Source: JBBDRX01 sp040905245 (GTDB lineage: Bacteria; Bacteroidota; Rhodothermia; Balneolales; Balneolaceae). From it: a DNA stretch of 45,189 bases. Positions 16,833-25,724 of this stretch are shown piece after piece. Location of the stretch: positions 1 through 45,189 of the forward strand of contig JBBDRX010000039.1 of NCBI GenBank assembly GCA_040905245.1, written 5' to 3'. Under the pieces are notes generated by a model. It saw only the letters and a program-made list of their open reading frames with translations. It was not told the DNA's origin and searched no databases. The number at the start of each line of letters is the position of its first letter. Position 1 is the first letter of the stretch. Position numbers and translations under genes: made by a program.

Positions 16833-17414
16833 ATGTTTCAGGTTGGAGATACGATTTTATCGGAAAGAATTGCCACAGCACGGTTTCGCTGTGATATAAC
16901 CCGCTGCAAGGGAGCTTGCTGTGTTGTCGGAGAGTCGGGTGCACCGGTTGACGAGGATGAGATCCCTGTTCTTGAACAGGCTTATCGGCAGCTGAAAGAG
17001 AGAATGCAACCGGGTGCAGTGGAGTGTGTGGAGAGGGAAGGGTTGGTTCTCGGAAATTCGGAGAGTGGACATGAGATCAACTGTGTAGAGAGTGGAGAGT
17101 GTGTTTTCTCGACAGTGAACACAAATGGAGTGGCAACCTGTACGATTCAGGATGCTTTTCAGCGAGGGGAATTTTCGTGGGAAAAACCGATCAGTTGCCA
17201 TCTCTATCCGATTCGACTGAATCATATTTCCGGTGTGGAGTATGCCAATTTCGAATACATACCAGACCTCTGTTCTACCGGTTGCGACCGGGGTGAAGAG
17301 ACGGGGACCTACCTTTCCGAGTTTCTCGAATCCGCTTTGCTGAGACGATACGGCAGGGAATGGGTGGAAGAGTTTAAAACAGCCTGTCGAACGATTCGGG
17401 ACGGGGAGGGTTAG
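16833..17414 (+). CDS. DUF3109 family cysteine-rich protein
   Basis: A 193-residue protein of the DUF3109 family, related to the YkgJ-type CxxxCxxCC proteins thought to bind zinc or iron. Cysteines are seen in CDITRCKGACCVVG near the N-terminus, then in INCVESGECVFS, VATCTIQ, SCHLYPIR and DLCSTGC. MFQVGDTILS is the conserved start, so I use ATG 16833, although the frame is open back to 16602 inside dprA. The 157-base gap after dprA contains TATCTTGG (16748-16755), a possible promoter box. It ends four bases before rpoN and is probably co-transcribed with it. The function is unknown. Confidence 0.85.
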   Translation: MFQVGDTILSERIATARFRCDITRCKGACCVVGESGAPVDEDEIPVLEQAYRQLKERMQPGAVECVEREGLVLGNSESGHEINCVESGECVFSTVNTNGVATCTIQDAFQRGEFSWEKPISCHLYPIRLNHISGVEYANFEYIPDLCSTGCDRGEETGTYLSEFLESALLRRYGREWVEEFKTACRTIRDGEG

Positions 17415-17418
17415 CACT

Positions 17419-18924
17419 ATGCAACGGCAAAATCACCGTCTACAGCAAAAACAGAGCCTGAATCAAAAGCTGTCGCCGCAGCAGATTCAGTATATCAAGT
17501 TACTGCAGCTTCCTACGATTGGCCTGGAACAGCGAATCAAGGAGGAACTGGAGCTGAATCCGGTGTTGGAAGAAGTTGATCCGGATGAGTTGACCGAAAC
17601 ACTGGAAGTTTCTGAAGAAGATGAGTGGTCGGATGATGAATCACCGGATGAACCGGATCCGGTAGACCGGAACGAGGATATCGACTGGGACTCTTTCCTG
17701 CACAATACCGAGTATGACGGGCAGAGCTATGGGGTCAGCGGAGGGGGTAGTGAAGAGTGGAGAGACCTTCCCAATCCTTACCATGCTACGTTTCTGGAAG
17801 AACTCGAAGACCAGGTAGCACTGCTCGATCTCGATGAATCTGAACAATTGATTGCCGCCCAAATTCTGGGGTCTCTCGACTCAGATGGATATTTTCGTCG
17901 AGATCCGGAGGCAGTTGTGGACAATATAGCCTTTCATCATGGTGTCTTGACGACAGTAGGACAGGTCGAGAAAGTACGGAAAGCGATTCAGCGGCTGGAG
18001 CCGGTCGGAATTGCTTCGACAGATCTGCAGGATTGCCTTCAGGTTCAACTTGAACTTACGGGCCGGAAGGGGCCTGTGGCCGAACTGGCACTTCGCATTA
18101 TTCGGGACGAGTGGAGTGCGTTTGAACGGAAACATTTTGACAGGCTGAGAACTCGCCTCTCCGCCGATGATGAAGAGCTGAAGGAGGCATTTCGGCTGAT
18201 TCAACACCTGGATCCCAAACCGGGGACAACCAACAGTTTTGAAGAGGACTCCAGTCAGATCATCGAACCCGATTTTGAAGTCTGGTTTCAGCCGGACGAA
18301 GGAGACAATACCGGCAAAGGGGAGTTTGTGATTCAGTTGAACCAGAGGAACCTGCCACCCCTGCGGGTTTCGCCCCGATACCGGGAAATGTGGGAAGAGC
18401 TGAAAAAGGGCAAAAAGAATAAACAGGAAGAGAAGACCCGATCATTTATACGTGAAAAGGTGGAGTCTGCCCAGTGGTTTATCGATTCCATCCGCCAGAG
18501 ACAGCAGACCCTGATGAAGACTATGCGTACGATTGTGAATCTCCAGGAGGAGTTTTTCAAACATGGGGAGGGGATTCGCCCGATGATTCTGAAAGACATT
18601 GCAGAGCGTATCGGTATGGATATTTCCACAATCTCCCGGGTGGTAAATGGAAAGTATGTTCAGACCCCGTTTGGTGTTTTTGAACTAAAATACTTTTTTA
18701 GTGAAGGACTTAAGACAGACAGCGGGGAGGAGGTCTCCAGCCATGAGGTCAAAAACCTTCTGCTGGAGATGGTGGAAAACGAAGATAAAACCCATCCTTT
18801 AAGTGACCAGGAACTGGCGGAAAGAATCCGAAGCAAAGGATATCATGTGGCTCGGCGTACCGTCAGCAAATACAGAGAGAAACTGAACCTTCCAGTGGCC
18901 CGCCTTCGTAAACAGATCCTCTGA
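17419..18924 (+). CDS. rpoN: RNA polymerase sigma-54 factor
   Basis: A 501-residue sigma-54. Region I is Gln/Leu-rich (LQQKQSLNQKLSPQQIQYIK, LLQLPTIGLEQRIKEELELN), followed by an acidic linker (about 55-100), the core-binding domain, the helix-turn-helix (DIAERIGMDISTISRVVNGK) and the C-terminal RpoN box ARRTVSKYREKLNLP. Sigma-54 recognises -24/-12 promoters and needs AAA+ activators; no such activator is encoded in this window. A perfect eight-base-pair hairpin (18921-18939) overlaps the stop codon. Confidence 0.95.
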   Translation: MQRQNHRLQQKQSLNQKLSPQQIQYIKLLQLPTIGLEQRIKEELELNPVLEEVDPDELTETLEVSEEDEWSDDESPDEPDPVDRNEDIDWDSFLHNTEYDGQSYGVSGGGSEEWRDLPNPYHATFLEELEDQVALLDLDESEQLIAAQILGSLDSDGYFRRDPEAVVDNIAFHHGVLTTVGQVEKVRKAIQRLEPVGIASTDLQDCLQVQLELTGRKGPVAELALRIIRDEWSAFERKHFDRLRTRLSADDEELKEAFRLIQHLDPKPGTTNSFEEDSSQIIEPDFEVWFQPDEGDNTGKGEFVIQLNQRNLPPLRVSPRYREMWEELKKGKKNKQEEKTRSFIREKVESAQWFIDSIRQRQQTLMKTMRTIVNLQEEFFKHGEGIRPMILKDIAERIGMDISTISRVVNGKYVQTPFGVFELKYFFSEGLKTDSGEEVSSHEVKNLLLEMVENEDKTHPLSDQELAERIRSKGYHVARRTVSKYREKLNLPVARLRKQIL

Positions 18925-18939
18925 ACCGAGCCGGTTCAG
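18921..18939. terminator. Perfect hairpin between convergent rpoN and the membrane-protein gene
   Basis: CTGAACCG-agc-CGGTTCAG, eight base pairs with a three-base loop, includes the rpoN stop codon (18922-18924) and lies 14 bases before the end of the converging gene. It could end transcription in both directions, but neither side has a clear T-tract. Confidence 0.5.
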
Positions 18940-18952
18940 CCCTGGTGATCAT

Positions 18953-20464
18953 TTACGGGATTTGCAGCGCCATATCCAGAATTTCTGCTACGGGTGGATA
19001 ATAAAGGGCAAGTACCAGTATTACCAGATGAAGAAACAGATAGATTCCTGCTGTCCCGATCAGGTAGACAATCCGAAATCGCTGAATACGTCCGGCGATA
19101 TCAAATGCGGAAATGACAAAACCCAGAACCCAGATAATCAGAAAAAGAATCAGAAGAGTGCTGATTTTTCCTTCCGATGCCCCTCCATGGTAGAATGCGG
19201 TCATGAGCAGAACATTCAGAAGATTCAGATGGAGAGGCCATGTATAGATTGCAAGCAGCTGCCGGAACCGGTATTTTCGGCTCGTCAGATGCAGCCAGAG
19301 GCTCGAGACTGTCTGATAGAGGATGGCGATTGCCATACCAGTCACAATCAATGAGAGTGGACCCTCGCCGAAGAGAGAGAGAAGTCCCAACTGCTCATAG
19401 AGCATCTCTTTTGCCAGCGGAGAGAGCACGGCATGGAACCAAAGGTGGAGAGCGATTCCTGTCAGTAGTGCGTGCTGCAGGAACAGAAGAAGCGATATGG
19501 ATACCTGACGTATACGATACTCTACAATTTGCTCCAGAAAGTAGCGATGGGAGAGGAAGTAGCGGAAGAGGGCTTCACGGTAAACCGGGTTGAACCGGAT
19601 ATGTAACAGAACCACTCCGAACAGCAGAAGCAGGAGTAAAATATCCCAATTGACTGCCGGGGTTGAAGCGGCCGCTTCTGGGTAGAGCCTGAGAAGCTTT
19701 CCTTCGTTCGCGTAGCTTCTCAGTACATCATCGAACCATTCGTAGCGTTCCAGTTGTTCAGTGAGCCATTCCCGGGGCAGAAGGATAATGCTCTCGTCCA
19801 TTTTCAGCGAGTATTCCAGCAGTTGGTAAAAGCGGTCAAGTGTCGGGTGGTCGGGACCCTCCGCAGTAAGGTGAAAAACGGTCGAATTTCCAACATTCTG
19901 ATTGCTGAGTCCGTGTCGGAGTGACCGGAATGTGTATTCCTGAGGCTCGTAGGGATCCTGTGCCAAATTCGCAGACAGATAGTAGAGCCGTACCGATTCT
20001 TCCGGCAGGATGATTTTACCAGCGTAGTTATCGAGTGCTTCGACTCCAACAGGTGTCAGGTCGTTTGGATAGGTGAACGGTGCGTAGGCGATGAAGCGGC
20101 TGCCCAGTCGATCCGAAAATCGGGTGATCCACTCCTGATCTTCCGACAGATAGAGAGAGTCTGTCCGATGAATATCTACTGAAGTTACAAAACGTCTCTG
20201 CTGCCGGGCGAGAACCAGCAGATCGCTCTCTTCAACCCGGAACAGAAAGTTCGATGTTGTTGGGAGTTCCAGCTCGACAATCCCGATTCCCACACTGGCA
20301 AGCCGGTCAAGGTCGGGAAGGGATCCGGTATCTGAATCTTCACCGGACAGGTAAACCCCCAAAAGGTTTCTGCCGGATGAGTCCTCCGGTGCTACAGCTT
20401 TCAAGGGATCCCGGGCAAGAAGCACTACCAAAAGAAGCAGTAATGCACGGTAGAGTGTGTGCAA
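18953..20464 (-). CDS. Unknown protein: exported barrel-like domain plus C-terminal membrane domain
   Basis: A 503-residue protein that I do not recognise. Residues 1-24 are hydrophobic (signal peptide or anchor). Residues 35-270 look like an extracytoplasmic alpha/beta barrel of the glycoside-hydrolase type: GVYLSGEDSD near the start, GIGIVELELP, ITRFSDRLGSRFIAYAPF, then a possible substrate strand ending FDDVLRSYANEGKLLRLYPE. The remainder holds about six hydrophobic segments (near 278-297, 325-350, 368-392, 415-435, 440-462 and 472-495). Its start is seven bases after the stop of the AsnC-type regulator, suggesting control by that regulator or simple co-transcription. No catalytic residues can be assigned. 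Confidence 0.7.
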   Translation of the reverse strand: MHTLYRALLLLLVVLLARDPLKAVAPEDSSGRNLLGVYLSGEDSDTGSLPDLDRLASVGIGIVELELPTTSNFLFRVEESDLLVLARQQRRFVTSVDIHRTDSLYLSEDQEWITRFSDRLGSRFIAYAPFTYPNDLTPVGVEALDNYAGKIILPEESVRLYYLSANLAQDPYEPQEYTFRSLRHGLSNQNVGNSTVFHLTAEGPDHPTLDRFYQLLEYSLKMDESIILLPREWLTEQLERYEWFDDVLRSYANEGKLLRLYPEAAASTPAVNWDILLLLLLFGVVLLHIRFNPVYREALFRYFLSHRYFLEQIVEYRIRQVSISLLLFLQHALLTGIALHLWFHAVLSPLAKEMLYEQLGLLSLFGEGPLSLIVTGMAIAILYQTVSSLWLHLTSRKYRFRQLLAIYTWPLHLNLLNVLLMTAFYHGGASEGKISTLLILFLIIWVLGFVISAFDIAGRIQRFRIVYLIGTAGIYLFLHLVILVLALYYPPVAEILDMALQIP

Positions 20465-20471
20465 AATAGCG

Positions 20472-20957
20472 TTATTTGGTTTTGACTGTTGTTTCGATAG
20501 GTAGAGTCCGGGTCTCTTTGAAACTGGAGAGGACGATATTGGATTTGGTCCGTTTTACCCCGGTCCAGGACTGGATATTGGAGAGAAATCGTTCAAATAG
20601 CTCTGTGTTTTTGGTTCGGACTTTCAGCAGATGGGAGCCGTCACCTGTAATCGAGTGGCACTCCAGTACTTCGGGCTCTTTTACCACTCGCTCAACAAAA
20701 TTCTGAAAGCTGTTGGAACTGTCCACTTCGACGAAGATGAAAGCAGTGATATCGAAGTTGAATTTTTTTGCGTCGAGCAGGGCACAGTATCCCTGAATCA
20801 ATCCCTTCTCTTCCAGCTTCCGCATTCTTTCCGATACAGACGGAACGGAGAGATTGACCAGTTCGGCAATGGAGTTTCGTTTTGCGCGACCATTATTCTG
20901 GAGATGGTTCAGTATGGCGACATCGATTTTGTCCAGATTTTGACTCATAAGGCTCAT
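20472..20957 (-). CDS. Lrp/AsnC family transcriptional regulator
   Basis: A 161-residue Lrp/AsnC-type regulator. An N-terminal winged helix-turn-helix (about 8-60, LDKIDVAILNHLQNNGRAKR, NLSVPSVSERMRKLEEKGLI) precedes the RAM/ACT-like ligand domain (about 70-150, FIFVEVDSSNSFQNFVERVV, ECHSITGDGSHLLKVRTKN). The family senses amino acids and forms octamers on DNA. A second Met at residue 4 is an alternative start. It is divergent from serS with a 167-base gap and lies upstream of the unknown membrane protein on the same strand. Confidence 0.92.
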   Translation of the reverse strand: MSLMSQNLDKIDVAILNHLQNNGRAKRNSIAELVNLSVPSVSERMRKLEEKGLIQGYCALLDAKKFNFDITAFIFVEVDSSNSFQNFVERVVKEPEVLECHSITGDGSHLLKVRTKNTELFERFLSNIQSWTGVKRTKSNIVLSSFKETRTLPIETTVKTK

Positions 20958-21124
20958 CCGTTAATCATTCAAATAGAAAAGAAACTTAGTCTTAAATGTG
21001 TCAGAATTCAACGGTTCTTTTTTTCGAGCTACGTTTATCAACACAATACGGCCGGATTTTTTATTTCTTCTCATTGCGAAGGACTTGTATCTTCCTCACC
21101 ACGAATCAAGTAAAAAAGTGAGCC

Positions 21125-22393
21125 ATGCTGGATATCAATTTCATTCGGGAAAACCGGAAAGCCGTTACAAAGGGGATGGAGAAGAAGGGAGAGCCGGACC
21201 TGACCCTTGTTGAGAAGGTGCTTGAAGCAGATGAGAAGTGGCGATCTCTGGTCACCAGGCTGGACAGTCTCCGAGCCGAAAACAATCAGAAGGCGAAGCG
21301 GATCGGGGCTCTGATGGCAGAGGGAAAGAAGGTGGAAGCAGAGACGATCATTGCTGAAACCTCTGAACGGAAGCAAGAGATCAAAGAACTGGAAGAGGAA
21401 CTTCGCAAAGCGGAACAGGTCCGGGACGATTTGTTGCTGAGGATTCCCAATGTACCGGATTCCGATGTTCCGGTCGGTGCCACGGAAGAGGAGAACAAAG
21501 TTGTTGCGACCTGGGGCGAACCACTGGAGGACGATTGGCGAAAACCCCACTGGGAGTTGGCAGAAACTGAGGGATGGATCGACTTTGAGCGGGGGGTGAA
21601 GGTGGCCGGAGCTGGATTTCCGTTCTATGTTGGGCCACTTGCCCGGTTACAGCGTGCATTGATCAACTTTTTTATTGATCAAGCTGTGGAGTCGGGCTAT
21701 CGTGAGATAGAGCCTCCCTTTTTTGTAAATGAAAAGTCTGCACGGGGAACCGGCCAGATTCCGGACAAGGAGGACATGATGTATGTGATTCCCAGGGATG
21801 GATTTATGGCCATACCGACGGCAGAAGTCCCCGTTACCAACTTTTTACGTAACGAGATACTCGATGCGGAGGATCTTCCGGTTCAGTTTGTCGCATATAC
21901 TCCTTGCTGGCGTCGTGAGGCGGGATCATACGGGAAAGATGTGAGGGGGTTGAACCGATTGCACCAGTTCAACAAGGTGGAACTGGTCAAAGTGGTCCAC
22001 CCGTCGGAATCCCGAAAGGAGCTGGAGTCCCTGAGGAACTACGCAGAGGGATTGTTGCAGAAACTGGGGCTTCCTTACCGGACGCTCTTGATGTGCACCG
22101 GTGATATGGGTTTTACCCAAAGCATGAAGTATGATCTTGAAGTCTGGAGTCCGGGTCAGAAACGGTGGCTTGAAGTGAGTTCCTGTTCCAACTTTTCGGA
22201 TTTTCAGGCCAGAAGGCTTCAGCTTCGCTACCGGGACTCACAGGGCAAACCGGAAATTCTGCATACCCTGAACGGATCCGGCCTGGCTCTTCCCCGGGTG
22301 GTGGCGGCACTGCTTGAACAGTGGCAAGAGCAAGACGGCAGGGTTCTCATTCCGGAAGTCCTGCATCCATATATGGGTCGGGAAACTCTCTGA
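21125..22393 (+). CDS. serS: Serine-tRNA ligase
   Basis: A 422-residue class II aminoacyl-tRNA synthetase. It opens with MLDINFIRENRKAVTKGMEK, has the antiparallel coiled-coil tRNA-binding arm (about 30-100), and the catalytic core with FFVNEKSARGTGQIPDKEDM, PTAEVPVTN, the motif-2-like FVAYTPCWRREAGSYGKDVR and the motif-3-like NGSGLALPRVVAALLEQWQE. No strong Shine-Dalgarno is visible before the ATG. TATCTTCC about 35 bases upstream may be the promoter box. It also supplies seryl-tRNA(Sec) where that exists; nothing here indicates that. Confidence 0.96.
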   Translation: MLDINFIRENRKAVTKGMEKKGEPDLTLVEKVLEADEKWRSLVTRLDSLRAENNQKAKRIGALMAEGKKVEAETIIAETSERKQEIKELEEELRKAEQVRDDLLLRIPNVPDSDVPVGATEEENKVVATWGEPLEDDWRKPHWELAETEGWIDFERGVKVAGAGFPFYVGPLARLQRALINFFIDQAVESGYREIEPPFFVNEKSARGTGQIPDKEDMMYVIPRDGFMAIPTAEVPVTNFLRNEILDAEDLPVQFVAYTPCWRREAGSYGKDVRGLNRLHQFNKVELVKVVHPSESRKELESLRNYAEGLLQKLGLPYRTLLMCTGDMGFTQSMKYDLEVWSPGQKRWLEVSSCSNFSDFQARRLQLRYRDSQGKPEILHTLNGSGLALPRVVAALLEQWQEQDGRVLIPEVLHPYMGRETL

Positions 22394-22423
22394 CAGGGTA
22401 TTTTTACGGGAGGCCAAGATTCG

Positions 22424-22442
22424 GTTCGCCGGAGCTTCGAAC
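22424..22442. terminator. Weak hairpin between convergent serS and dus
   Basis: GTTCG-ccggagctt-CGAAC, five base pairs and a nine-base loop, lies in the 55-base gap between the two converging stops. Too short to be sure of. Confidence 0.2.
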
Positions 22443-22448
22443 GGACTA

Positions 22449-23441
22449 TCAGGCAACCGCGAAGGTTGTCTCCGTACGAAAGTTGTAAAGGAGTTCCAGA
22501 ATTGGCAGCATCTCTTTCTCATCCATGATGGCTGCCCGGAGTTTTTTCCCGTTTCGGATTCCTTTCAGGTACTGTCCGTAGTGCTTTTTCATAATGATAA
22601 CTCCATAACGCTCCCCGTGGTGTTGGACGGAGAGGCGAAGCTGTTTTCCGCAGAAATCCAGCCGTTCTTCAAGGGAGGGGTCGGGCAGGAGTTCTCCGGT
22701 CTCCAGATAGTGGCGGGTCTGCTTGAAAATCCAGGGGTTTCCAATCGCTCCTCTGCCAATCATAACCCCGTCCACTCCGGTCTCTTCAAACATTCTTTTG
22801 GCATCCGTGGGTGTTGTTACGTCACCATTTCCCACAACAGGAATTTCCAGGCCGGGGGTCCGTTTCAGTTTTCGAAGCCACTCCCAGCGGGCTGCCCCTT
22901 TGTATTTCTGACACCGGGTTCTTGCGTGAACCGTAAGCAGACTGACCCCGATTTGTTGGAGCATCCGGCCTACTTCATCAATTCGAATGGAAGAATCGTC
23001 CCACCCCAGCCGGGTTTTGACTGTCACCGGAACCTCTCCATTCACGGCGTCTACTACAGTACCTGCCATTCGCTCCATCATGTCCAGGTCCTTCAGACAG
23101 GCAGATCCGGCGCCTTTTTTGACAATTTTGTAAACGGGACAGCCGAAATTGATATCGATGAAGTCCGGTTTGTTGTAGAGGGCAACTTTGGCCGCTCCTT
23201 CCATTGCCTCTTCACGACCGCCAAAGATCTGAATACCGAAGGGGCGCTCTTCCTCTTCGAAACTCATCTTGTGAGATGCAATATCGGAGTCACGTATAAT
23301 GGCTTCCGAACTGATAAACTCGGTAAATACAGCGTCGGCCCCCATCTGTCTGCAGAGGGTTCGGAATGGAGAATCGGTGACATCCTCCATCGGAGCAAGC
23401 AGTAACGGGTTTGGACCCAGGTCGATGGTTGAAATTTTCAT
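22449..23441 (-). CDS. dus: tRNA-dihydrouridine synthase (DusB-like)
   Basis: A 330-residue FMN enzyme that reduces uridine to dihydrouridine in tRNA. The TIM-barrel motifs are intact: LLLAPMEDVTDSPFR, the NFGCPVYKIVKKGAGSACLK loop carrying catalytic Cys101, VTVKTRLGWDD, LLTVHARTRCQKYKG and VVGNGDVTTPTDAKR, followed by the helical tRNA-binding domain with HYGQYLKG. I place the start at ATG 23441 (MKISTIDLG); a start at 23456 is possible. A TATTTTTG box at 23453-23446 on this strand lies only four bases ahead of that ATG, so the message may lack a leader. Confidence 0.9.
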   Translation of the reverse strand: MKISTIDLGPNPLLLAPMEDVTDSPFRTLCRQMGADAVFTEFISSEAIIRDSDIASHKMSFEEEERPFGIQIFGGREEAMEGAAKVALYNKPDFIDINFGCPVYKIVKKGAGSACLKDLDMMERMAGTVVDAVNGEVPVTVKTRLGWDDSSIRIDEVGRMLQQIGVSLLTVHARTRCQKYKGAARWEWLRKLKRTPGLEIPVVGNGDVTTPTDAKRMFEETGVDGVMIGRGAIGNPWIFKQTRHYLETGELLPDPSLEERLDFCGKQLRLSVQHHGERYGVIIMKKHYGQYLKGIRNGKKLRAAIMDEKEMLPILELLYNFRTETTFAVA

Positions 23442-23445
23442 ATGG

Positions 23446-23453
23446 CAAAAATA
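23446..23453 (-). promoter_or_regulatory. TAnnTTTG promoter box directly ahead of dus
   Basis: TATTTTTG on the minus strand fits the TAnnTTTG -7 consensus. Its end is four bases from the dus ATG at 23441, which would place the transcription start at or next to the start codon. No good upstream TTTG element at the usual distance was found. Confidence 0.35.
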
Positions 23454-23480
23454 CAAGATTTCGTAACGATTTACACACCT

Positions 23481-23510
23481 CCGAAATCATTTCGGTCTCA
23501 CCTTGAGGTG
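23481..23510 (-). terminator. Paired palindromes after the ABC exporter gene
   Basis: Immediately after the exporter stop are CACCT-tg-AGGTG (23499-23510) and then CCGAAA-tca-TTTCGG (23481-23495). Both are perfect inverted repeats in the short gap before dus on the same strand. They may end or process the exporter transcript. There is no T-tract. Confidence 0.4.
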
Positions 23511-25724
23511 CTATGAAATCGTCCGACCCATATTTTTTGGCTCCCGGAGACCGTTTCGGACAGCGGATTCGGGATGCTGACTTTTCCAGAGCCGGTAGTA
23601 TTCGCCTTCCGTTTTCAGTAATTCCTGATGTGTGCCCGATTCCACTGCCTTGCCGTTTTTCAGCAGACAGATGTGGTCGGCGATCAGAATGCTGTTCAGC
23701 CTGTGGGCAATCAGCAGCACGCTATTTCCCCTGTTTGCAAATGCTCGAACAGCAGATTGAATATGCTGTTCGGCAATGGAATCGAGGGACGAGGTCGCTT
23801 CGTCCATTAATAGCAGAGATGGATTTCGATAGAGTGCACGTGCGAACGCGATGCGCTGCCGCTGCCCTCCCGAAAGTGTGGATCCGTTCTCTCCCAAAAT
23901 AGTATCAAACCCGTTGGGGAGGGATTCGATGAACGGAATCATTCCGAGTTGTTCACACAATCGATAAACTTTACGGGAGTCGGGCTCCGGATCTCCGATT
24001 GCGATATTTTCGGCAACACTGCCGATAAACAGATCAGTTCTCTGGGGTACGGCGGCCACATTCCGGCGTAGGCTGCGCGTAGCGATATGTTTTAGGTTTG
24101 TGCCATCCACGCAGATTTTACCATCGTCAGGTGTGTACAGCTTCTGTAGAAGTTTAACCAGGGTAGACTTCCCGGATCCACTCTCACCAACCAGAGCTGT
24201 TACGGTTCCTGCCTGAATGCTCAGGTTCAGCCCATCAAGTGCAGGTTTGTCATGATTGTATGAGAAGAGGACCTCTTCGAAGCGAATCTCATTCGTGATT
24301 CCATCGGACAGATTCAGTGTTCCCTGTCTCTCTTCCTCTTCCAGATCCATGATCTGAAAAAGCCGGTCCCCGGCAATCAACGCATCCTGCAAAGAACGGT
24401 TCATTCCGATCATCTCCGTGGCTGGCCCGGTAAAGTAACCGATAATTGCATAGAATGAGAGTAGTTCCCCCGTGGTCAGACTTCCGTCCAGAACGTACAG
24501 TGAGCCGATCCATAGAGTGAGAACAGTAAATCCGGATGAGATCCACTCCGTGGAGCTGCCGGCGAAGATGGCATTAAGCCCCGATCGGTAGACGCTCCGA
24601 AGCAGCTGGACAAAACGAATCTCTGATTTGAGCCCGGCCGTGTGTTCCAGTCCGAACTGCTTGATGGTGGAGATCCCCTGCAGCGATTCAATTAATTGCG
24701 CTTCCAGTTCTGCGGAATCTTCCATTACGGAGCGCTGAGCCCTTTTGTTCAAATGGTTTGTGATCAGATAGATGATCAGGTATGCGGGGATGATGAGCAG
24801 TAGAAAAAGCCCAAGCTTCCAGTAGGTAGTAAACATCAGCAGAAAGGAGAAGAAAACAATAAACAGATTAACAGCGAGCTGGAGGGCTGTATCATTGATG
24901 AAGGTTCGGATGTTTACTGCGTCGTTAAGCCGGGAGATCAATTCTCCGGTTCTCATGGAGTCGAAAAAGGATTGCGGAAGCTTTAACAGGTGGTTGTAGT
25001 AGCCGAGCAGGAGGCGGGCATCGATCAGTTGTCCCGTTTTGAGTACAAAGAGGGTTTTCAGGGTTCCGATAATGGTCTGAAGCGTAATGATTGTCACCAG
25101 GGTAACTCCCATCAAGTGGAGAAGACTGCGGTTATCGCTGGTCAATACATGGTCGACCAGAATCTGTACATACATGGCAATGGAGAGTCCGGCCAGAGTA
25201 TAGAGTGCGGCTCCGATGAGGGCCTGGATCAGAACGCCACGGTGAGGTTGTACAATTCGCCACAGGCGTCTGAATAGTGTGGGCTGGCCCTTGCCTTTTC
25301 GAAATTCCGTAGATGGGATGAGAAGAAGCAGAATGCCATTCCATACCTGTTCGAACTCCGAACGTGTCCATTTGTGAAAGCGGCCGTCCGAGGGATCCAT
25401 CACCTCGACAGAGCGATCACCGGCTCGATAGAGAACTACGAAATGCTGTACGCCATTCGGCAATTTGAGGTGAGCGACTGAAGGATGGGGGAGACGGTTC
25501 AGTCCATCTTTTCCGACCCGAACGCCCCGCGCATCGAAATCAAGGGCTTCGGCTGCTTTTGTGAGGCCATAGAGAGTGGTTCCCTCCTGATTGGTTCCTG
25601 CTTGTTGTCGAATGGCTGCAATCGACCGTGGGTGACCGTAATAGGCAGATATTGATGCAAGGCAGGCTGCTCCACAGTCGGTTGTATCGTGTTGACGGAT
25701 ACTCAGTTTTCGTTTTCTCATCAT
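23511..25724 (-). CDS. Peptidase-containing ABC transporter (C39, peptide exporter)
   Basis: A 737-residue PCAT-type exporter that cleaves leader peptides and exports the product. The C39 peptidase domain (about 1-135) keeps Cys17 (HDTTDCGAACLASISAYYG), His94 (VQHFVVLYR) and Asp110 (VMDPSDG), so it should be active. Residues 160-440 are the six-helix transmembrane domain. The nucleotide-binding domain (about 480-715) has Walker A GESGSGKST, signature LSGGQRQR, Walker B LLLMDEATSSLD and an intact H-loop (IAHRLNS). The ATG overlaps the stop of the HlyD-type gene by four bases, so the two form one unit. The substrate, probably a double-glycine leader peptide, is not encoded nearby. Confidence 0.92.
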   Translation of the reverse strand: MMRKRKLSIRQHDTTDCGAACLASISAYYGHPRSIAAIRQQAGTNQEGTTLYGLTKAAEALDFDARGVRVGKDGLNRLPHPSVAHLKLPNGVQHFVVLYRAGDRSVEVMDPSDGRFHKWTRSEFEQVWNGILLLLIPSTEFRKGKGQPTLFRRLWRIVQPHRGVLIQALIGAALYTLAGLSIAMYVQILVDHVLTSDNRSLLHLMGVTLVTIITLQTIIGTLKTLFVLKTGQLIDARLLLGYYNHLLKLPQSFFDSMRTGELISRLNDAVNIRTFINDTALQLAVNLFIVFFSFLLMFTTYWKLGLFLLLIIPAYLIIYLITNHLNKRAQRSVMEDSAELEAQLIESLQGISTIKQFGLEHTAGLKSEIRFVQLLRSVYRSGLNAIFAGSSTEWISSGFTVLTLWIGSLYVLDGSLTTGELLSFYAIIGYFTGPATEMIGMNRSLQDALIAGDRLFQIMDLEEEERQGTLNLSDGITNEIRFEEVLFSYNHDKPALDGLNLSIQAGTVTALVGESGSGKSTLVKLLQKLYTPDDGKICVDGTNLKHIATRSLRRNVAAVPQRTDLFIGSVAENIAIGDPEPDSRKVYRLCEQLGMIPFIESLPNGFDTILGENGSTLSGGQRQRIAFARALYRNPSLLLMDEATSSLDSIAEQHIQSAVRAFANRGNSVLLIAHRLNSILIADHICLLKNGKAVESGTHQELLKTEGEYYRLWKSQHPESAVRNGLREPKNMGRTIS

